The notes under the pieces are model-generated. The model was not told the origin of the DNA. It made no database searches and worked only from the letters and a program-made list of their open reading frames with translations. Shown here in pieces: positions 57,990 through 64,000 of a DNA stretch of 64,000 bases (position 1 is the stretch's first letter; every line of letters begins with the position of its first letter). This stretch comes from Girardinichthys multiradiatus. Taxonomy: Eukaryota; Chordata; Actinopteri; Cyprinodontiformes; Goodeidae. The position numbers and the translations under genes are program-made. The stretch is taken from contig NC_061804.1 of assembly GCF_021462225.1 (NCBI RefSeq), forward strand, positions 6,184,740 through 6,248,739, given 5' to 3'.

Positions 57990-58940
57990 ATTACAAGATG
58001 AATTCTGTGAAGAATTGTTCACTCTGAGTAAAGATGCAAAGCTTTCTGGAAATAGATTACACTAGGGAAAAGTTCTTGGCCTGAGGAATAATTGATGGGC
58101 TTGTTATTGCAGTTCAGCCAGGAAATCTTGTGATACCCTGACCTCTGCCAGGTCAGTGTGACATCAATTCAGCAGTCCAATTTAGCTCAGGAATGAGGAG
58201 TTGACCAAAATAATGAGAATGTTATTGTAAACTATAACGTAGGCCAATCTGATCTTTTCCAGATGTTGGGCTGGGGTTGGATTCCCGGAACGGCAACCGA
58301 GAATCAATGTTGTGGATGCCAGAAGTTTTATGTAAATGAGTATGATGATTTCAATTGGTCAAGAGTAACCCAATACACACCAATGCTTTGTATCTGTATA
58401 AAAAACCGCCCTTTAAGAACTGAAGGAGAGGGAGACTTCTGGAATTGTTGATGATGTTTTGTGCCCTGTGAAAGAACAAAGTTCCCCCCTGTGAAGACTG
58501 CCTAAGAGAGATTTCTCTGAGTTCTCTGTTAATTATTTTAGCTCAGTGATAAGACCACCCTCTCCAACAATATATAAATATTAGCAGATTAACAGTTCTA
58601 AAATAATAAAAAAATCGCTGTAGACCAGGATGTTAGCATGCTAAAGATGCTTCATTATTTATTTAGTTAAATTGCCAGCTGCAACACCTCAAACACACTG
58701 CATCCTTGTGTAACATCATAGAAAAATAATTCCAGGGCCCCATTTCAGACAGCAGGGTTAACAAGCTCTGAGTAGAAAGCACATACTCTGAGTAGACCTA
58801 CGGCTGTGTGATATTAGCGTTTTCGGTTTCAGAACAGGTTGTAACATTTAGGTTACTCAACTCTGAGTCAAATTAAGCCTTAGTTTAGCACCAGCTCAAG
58901 TTTAATATGATTCTCCAAGGCAACAAGAGGAAATTAGTTA
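57990..58940. other. intergenic, no supported gene
   Basis: Mixed AT-rich sequence. The 58263-58451 open frame has several Cys and Trp but no recognised family and no splice context. Confidence 0.4.
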
Positions 58941-58945
58941 ATTAG

Positions 58946-59900
58946 AAGTGTCGGGACCACTGCAAGACTACTGCAACCCCCCCAGAAAAGAGCAGAGGAG
59001 AGTCCCAGGGGAACCACCCAGCAGCCACACAAGCCCACAGACCCAGCCGTTTACGCTGAAGCAGATCCAGCCATGGACCCGGAGACCTGAGACCCCAGGG
59101 CACATCACACCCCAAGCAGGGGCCCGACAGAGCCAGGGGGCCCTGGCAAACAGCCACAGGGAGTGGCACAGCAAACACCAAAAGACCCAGCCCTGGACAC
59201 CAGGAACAACCAATACACCAGCTGGCAGAGACACCAGCCACCGGCAGGGAGTGTAGCAAGGGGAGGAAATAGGTCCCACATTTGATGGGGGGCCTAAACT
59301 GACCCAGGAGAGGGACCAACCCAAGACCCAACCTGAAACAAAAACAGACACACACAGTCACAATCATACATTCCCACCTCATGCGTATACAAAAAAACTC
59401 ACCTATACACCCAAAGTAAAGACACACAGCAATGAATGTCACACACTGACACTCCTCATTCATACTCTATACTCCCAGGTCCAGGTACCGATAGCCTAGA
59501 GGGGCAACCAGCCCCCGGACCCAGGAGGTGGTCCCCTTCCTTTTGGGGTGGAGATAGGCAGACCGCCCCAGCACCAGCCCAGACCCCGACCCCCCGTTCC
59601 AACCCCAGCCCAGACCCCCCATCCCCATCCAGAGAGGGGGCCACTTATAAAAGAGGGGTCTACCTGGTCCAAACAAGCCCGCCAACCAAAGCAGGATGAA
59701 ACAGTCCCAACCGTCCACTAAATTTCAATCTTAACCCTATGAGCCCCCCACCTCCCATGAACCCCAACATGAATCTTCCCACAGGGCCAACCCCAACCAG
59801 GACACAGATATCGAACACATGCCCCGCATAACCCCTGGACATGATAGCCACCGGCGCCAGGGTGGCTAATTGAATACACATGCTAACAGTAACCTCCACC
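58946..59900. repeat. C-rich, strand-asymmetric block of unknown class
   Basis: About 950 bases with heavy C/A bias on + (runs of cccagcccagacccc type) in AT-rich surroundings. The long frames on both strands (173 codons on minus, 102 on plus) reflect the composition and give low-complexity peptides. Possibly a GC-rich part of a retroelement, but I find no motif to prove it. Confidence 0.4.
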
Positions 59901-59904
59901 TCCT

Positions 59905-60990
59905 GTGTGCATCTCTTTACTGTGTTCCATGCCCTTCATTCCAGTTCATTTTTGTCTTTAGCAGCAAGTGTTTTCAGCTATTTCTCTAGTTTTTTGACCC
60001 ACTTGTGCAGAGGCAGTCAAAACATGATTGAATTTGGATACTTTTGCCTTTTTTGACTGACGTCTTCTGTACCAACCATTTGTGTGTGAATTAAACATTT
60101 TCACTCTGGAAACTGTCTGAGTTGTGCATTTGAGTTTAGCCTGTTTAGTTCAGTGTTTGAATACAAAGGATTTATATGTACATTTTTTTATTTAAATAAT
60201 TGTTTTTAATTTTTATTCTAAAACGTTCCTCACTCCTATCCTGGCATTTGGCAAAAGGTAAATCATTTCTTCACTGACCTAAAACAGGAAACATTTAGTC
60301 TAATTTAAATGTTTTGATATTAATTTAGTCTTCACAAGCTGTGTTTGGAAACAAAACACACAAATGTGTTTTATTAGTTTTTCTTTTATTTGTTTTTTGG
60401 TTGATTTAACTCTCTTGTATAATTTTTTATTAATGCTATCCTTTTCATTTACACCAATTGACATTTTTCTGAGGTACTATTTGAATAATATAAAAGTTTT
60501 ACCCTACTACCTAAACCAATCATATACAGCAATATTTTGAAATGACGAGACTGTCTAACTCTTATGTTAGTAATACACTGTACACAGTACATTAAAATGG
60601 AGATGTCACGTGTCATTCAACATCATTTTCTACTACACCCAGCTATACATTTGAATCCATTCATTTATGATTCACCAAACTGTACACCACCTTTTGTCAT
60701 GATGTATGATTATCAGACTGTATGAAACAGAAAGTTGAAAGCTGGAGACCAAACCTGAAAAAGAAAGTACTAATTAAATCCTGAAACCAGTAGCAAAGAG
60801 CAATGACAATTTTTTCTTTTGTTTAAACTTTTATCTTTTATATGCGCAAATTTGTTCGCAGAAAAACATCATGGTGGAAATAATTGTATCCTATTTGTTA
60901 ACCGGGCTAATGTATTAGACTAAACTAAAGTATTAGTTTCATGTTGGAGACATAACCAACAGAATCTGAATGCGACATGCACTTCCCTTT
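59905..60990. other. intergenic, no supported gene
   Basis: AT-rich, no recognised elements. Confidence 0.5.
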
Positions 60991-60999
60991 ACCAAAGGG

Positions 61000-61270
61000 C
61001 CCTTTTTTTTCCTTTCGTAAATGCTTCTTTTCAGTGTGACTAATGTCCAGACTTTGATTTACTGAGTCCAGGGAGCCAGAAGAAATGTGAAAGCCCTGCT
61101 TAACTCACATCTGAATAATTACACCTTGCCTACGTTCTCAAAGGGCTTCTCGGCTATAAATGGCTCCCTGGTCTCATACAAATGGACGATCGTGGCTGCA
61201 GCGTGATGCAGTGCCAGACTCAGGTCATCTGGGAACTACTGGACATTTTCGGGTCAAATCCCTAAAGAGG
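61000..61270. promoter_or_regulatory. candidate conserved non-coding element
   Basis: Non-repetitive, balanced composition (gggcttctcggctataaatg, atggacgatcgtggctgcag) in AT-rich DNA. No open frame of note. The role is inferred only from contrast with the surroundings. Confidence 0.25.
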
Positions 61271-61279
61271 CCTGTGTCT

Positions 61280-62285
61280 TTAAAAGGAAATTATTAGAGC
61301 AGCAAGGATCTATCAGATGATGTACTGCACTATCTTAGTTTCAAATCAAGTTTAATTGGAAAACATCTTTATTTAAAGGTTACACCCCATCCTTATCATA
61401 ATGTTCTATACAACAGTTGGCTCTTGGTTGATTGTAACAATTGGTTTTCTGAAACACAATGATTAAACACTAAAGCTCTCTTATTGAAAACCAAAGTCAG
61501 GGATGCGAATTTTCCAAGATTTTGATTATAAAGTAGCCAGTGACTTTAAGTAGGCAGGGATTGCCACATGTATTAGAATTAATGGATCTAATTTAAATAT
61601 ATTGGTTTCTGGACATAAATCTGAGAAATAAATTAATCACACAATCTTTCCTATCTCATCTAATTATTTCAGAGAGAAATAGTTATGTCCGCTTCTTGAG
61701 AATGTCTTTGTAGTTATAGCATTCGAGTAGGTTAAGTGAAAAAGTAGTGATTGAACATTTTCCTTTAAATTAAAATGGTGCAAGAGCAAGCTGCCAACAG
61801 TGACCACTATCACATTCTGCCTTGACTTACTCATCAAAACACACCAACGTTCACAACTGTAGCTCCTCAGACAGATTTTCTCAGCTGTTTGTGCTTTTTG
61901 ACAACAAAATGGTCCGGACTAAATCAGCTGAAAAAAACTCTCCACTGGTATGACAACAGCCTTAAGAGTATGTTTAACCAAGAGTTCCTCAGATGACATT
62001 AATGCAGATTTGAAGAAGACTTTCAAAAATGGATAGGCTGTCCTTTGTGTGCATATGAAGGCAGATAACTTGACTTAGGTTTTGACCCTAGTCTGAGTTT
62101 AGAATTCATTTAGATTTTTTCCTCCAACTTAAGCCAGTTAATCTATGTGGGAAAAGATAAGAAGATAAATGAAAATACTATTTAAGACTATTTAGGCAGA
62201 TAAGGTGACAAGAAACTGGTTGTACTAAAGGCATACTAACAGTATCATCATAGCTCACTCCAAATTTTAAACTAGATTTCAGAGT
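61280..62285. other. intergenic, no supported gene
   Basis: AT-rich, no recognised elements. Confidence 0.5.
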
Positions 62286-62289
62286 GACT

Positions 62290-62510
62290 AGGGGCCTCAT
62301 GCACGAAAGAGTGCACAGCTTTCATACTAAAAGTTGGCAGTAGGGAGAAATCCTAAACTTGCTGAGCAAAAAAAAATTCAGCTTTACGAAACTGTGTGTA
62401 GACATGTCACTACACACGTAGCCTTCATACATCCCAATTTACAGTGAATTGGGCGCAGCTGCACATGGCGCTTGAACCGCCCAGTTCCCGCCCATAAATA
62501 CATATGCAGA
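62290..62510 (+). mobile_element. partial element with ggggcctcatg terminus
   Basis: The aggggcctcatgcacgaaag start resembles termini of PIF/Harbinger-type or related teleost elements. It is cut off on the right where the LTR-like copy 3 begins. Class tentative. Confidence 0.4.
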
Positions 62511-64000
62511 TGTTGGAATTATGAATCTGAGAATATCATTTAATATTTAATATTAATATTTTCATATTTTATCAAATAATATTTTGGTCTGTTAAGGGTT
62601 GTCCTGTGAATACCAGCCCAGTAAGGCGATGGTATTAGGACAAAACAGAAAGGTGTGAGACGAGCTCTGACATTATTGAACAGCATAAACTCTGCACATA
62701 TATGGAATGAATTCACACAATTTCTTAAAATACAAGAATTTATTAACAAAAATAAGTCAACTCAAAGTCAAACATATTTCAATCAACAAACTCTTTACTA
62801 TGCTAAAACAATCCAACTAAACTACCAAGCAAAATTAAAGAATAACGAAGACTAACGGGCTATGTACAATATAAACAAGTTGATTAAAGATGATTGAAAA
62901 TTATGACCAAAAGAGTAATGCAACATTACCATGCAATGTTTATGTTTGAGAACCAAGGATTATCTTGAAGAATCTGGAAGTGAAGTCAAGTTAGTCTTGG
63001 AACCAACTTAAGCAATAATCAGCAAACGTTTAGACAACCACTCACAATGCAAGATCAGATAAAATATTATTTTAATAAAATAATGTCTTAAATAATGATT
63101 TGCTGAATAAAACCAACCTTCTGGATGGCCATTTGTCAACGGTGTCTAATTAGCTGCCTTTATTTATTGAAATAATATTTGAAGAAATATTATTAAGGGA
63201 GTATTTTGGAAAAGAGCCAAATCTTTCTGGAGAAATTGGGCTTAATGGTGTTTACTTAGTTATCAAATCTAGTAAATGATGATCAGGGACTATTATTCAC
63301 TAGCTTGAAAACTAACAACCTTTCTGTTAAATACTCTTTAGTATCAAGCACGTGTTCTTACCGGTTAGCATTTGAGCTAACAAAAGAACCTGATAGCTTA
63401 GCACCAGAATCAAACACACACCTTTAAAATACCGTTAATAAAAGGGTTAAAATGCATAAGCGCGGACGGCACGTTATGATCAATCTTCTGTTTAAAATCA
63501 CCCTTCAAGTAAAGTTTGTCTTAACTTTAAAAACACACAAAGAACACAACCTGAACACGTGTGCTGCAGATAGCCTGCTAGCACTAAAATAGCCGAGTTT
63601 CACACAAACAAACCAAACTTCATAAAATGACAAACGTTCAGATCATTTCATCCTAAATCTGTCTCTGCCCAAAACACTTAACCTCATGAACCGTGGTGAG
63701 GAAACGTTGTCCAAGGGCAAAGTTTGAAGAAAGTACCCACAGTTATGAAGCGGTTAGCTCGGTAGCTTCGCGGGGGGTTGAAGGTGCGTTCGCTCTGAAC
63801 AAAAGGATTAGCTCCAGAGCTGTAGCTGCGCGGCCCATCCTGTCCGCTCCTACAGGGCTCGGAGAGAAAGTCAAGCAATGCTTGTACCTTAATTACCCCC
63901 ATTCATAAATGAAAATACCGGATACACAGACAGTATTTCATTCGTACTTATCTTTGCATCTGATCGATGATCGTATGACACTCTTGGATCCAGTTTGAAG
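62511..64000 (-). mobile_element. long LTR-like element, copy 3 (reverse, runs off window)
   Basis: Starts tgttggaattatgaatctga like copy 2 and is highly similar to it throughout; the promoter-like end lies beyond the window. The poly(A) signal is conserved at about 62738-62743 on the minus strand. Confidence 0.65.

Noticed and set aside
58942..59463. 173-codon hydrophobic minus-strand protein
   Set aside because: The peptide reflects C/A-biased composition; the plus strand is equally open and no start context or homology supports a gene.
1..64000. CRISPR arrays, prokaryotic operons or phage genes
   Set aside because: No spaced direct-repeat arrays or compact gene clusters; everything fits a vertebrate nuclear genome.

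Overview
The window is AT-rich vertebrate nuclear DNA from a teleost fish, probably a percomorph; the species cannot be fixed from sequence alone. The evidence is one intron-rich gene whose exons read as a vertebrate GalNAc-transferase, plus a dense repeat load typical of teleosts: many Tc1/mariner relics, hAT relics, APE-type LINE pieces, tRNA-derived SINEs, solo-LTR-like elements and long (GT)n/(GGAT)n tracts.

The only convincing protein-coding gene is galnt10 (polypeptide N-acetylgalactosaminyltransferase 10) on the + strand. Nine coding exons lie at 2478-2644, 27137-27322, 29925-30108, 32481-32598, 35487-35594, 38239-38460, 41976-42092, 42909-43058 and 43300-43464. All have GT/AG borders and join in frame to about 471 codons covering almost the whole catalytic domain and the C-terminal ricin-type lectin domain. 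The cytoplasmic tail, membrane anchor and stem lie upstream of the window. A poly(A) signal follows at 43686.

The introns and the 20 kb downstream are a mosaic of nested mobile elements. Tc1/mariner remnants lie at about 4835, 10930, 14280-16390 (one Tc1 inside another), 17090, 22090, 32618, 39736, 42425, 47848-49408 (complete, with perfect inverted repeats) and 50408. hAT remnants lie at 20700-21560 and 43992-46500. Pieces of one LINE family lie at 28139, 30680 and 53398-55557. Solo-LTR-like elements with 5-bp target duplications lie at 13300-13856 and 24533-25375. A second LTR-like family of about 1.8-1.9 kb occurs three times (18341, 56096 and 62511 to the window end).

The most unusual signal is a family of about 280-297 bp present three times (18041-18320, 40236-40532, 49515-49810). 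It carries telomere-like TTAGGG/TTTAGG motifs, imperfect inverted termini and an internal hairpin, and every copy is embedded in a (GT)n/(CA)n tract. Two copies interrupt other repeats exactly at their GT-rich segments, which suggests a mobile element that uses GT microsatellites as targets. No bacterial-type features, CRISPR arrays, rRNA genes or genuine tRNA genes were seen.
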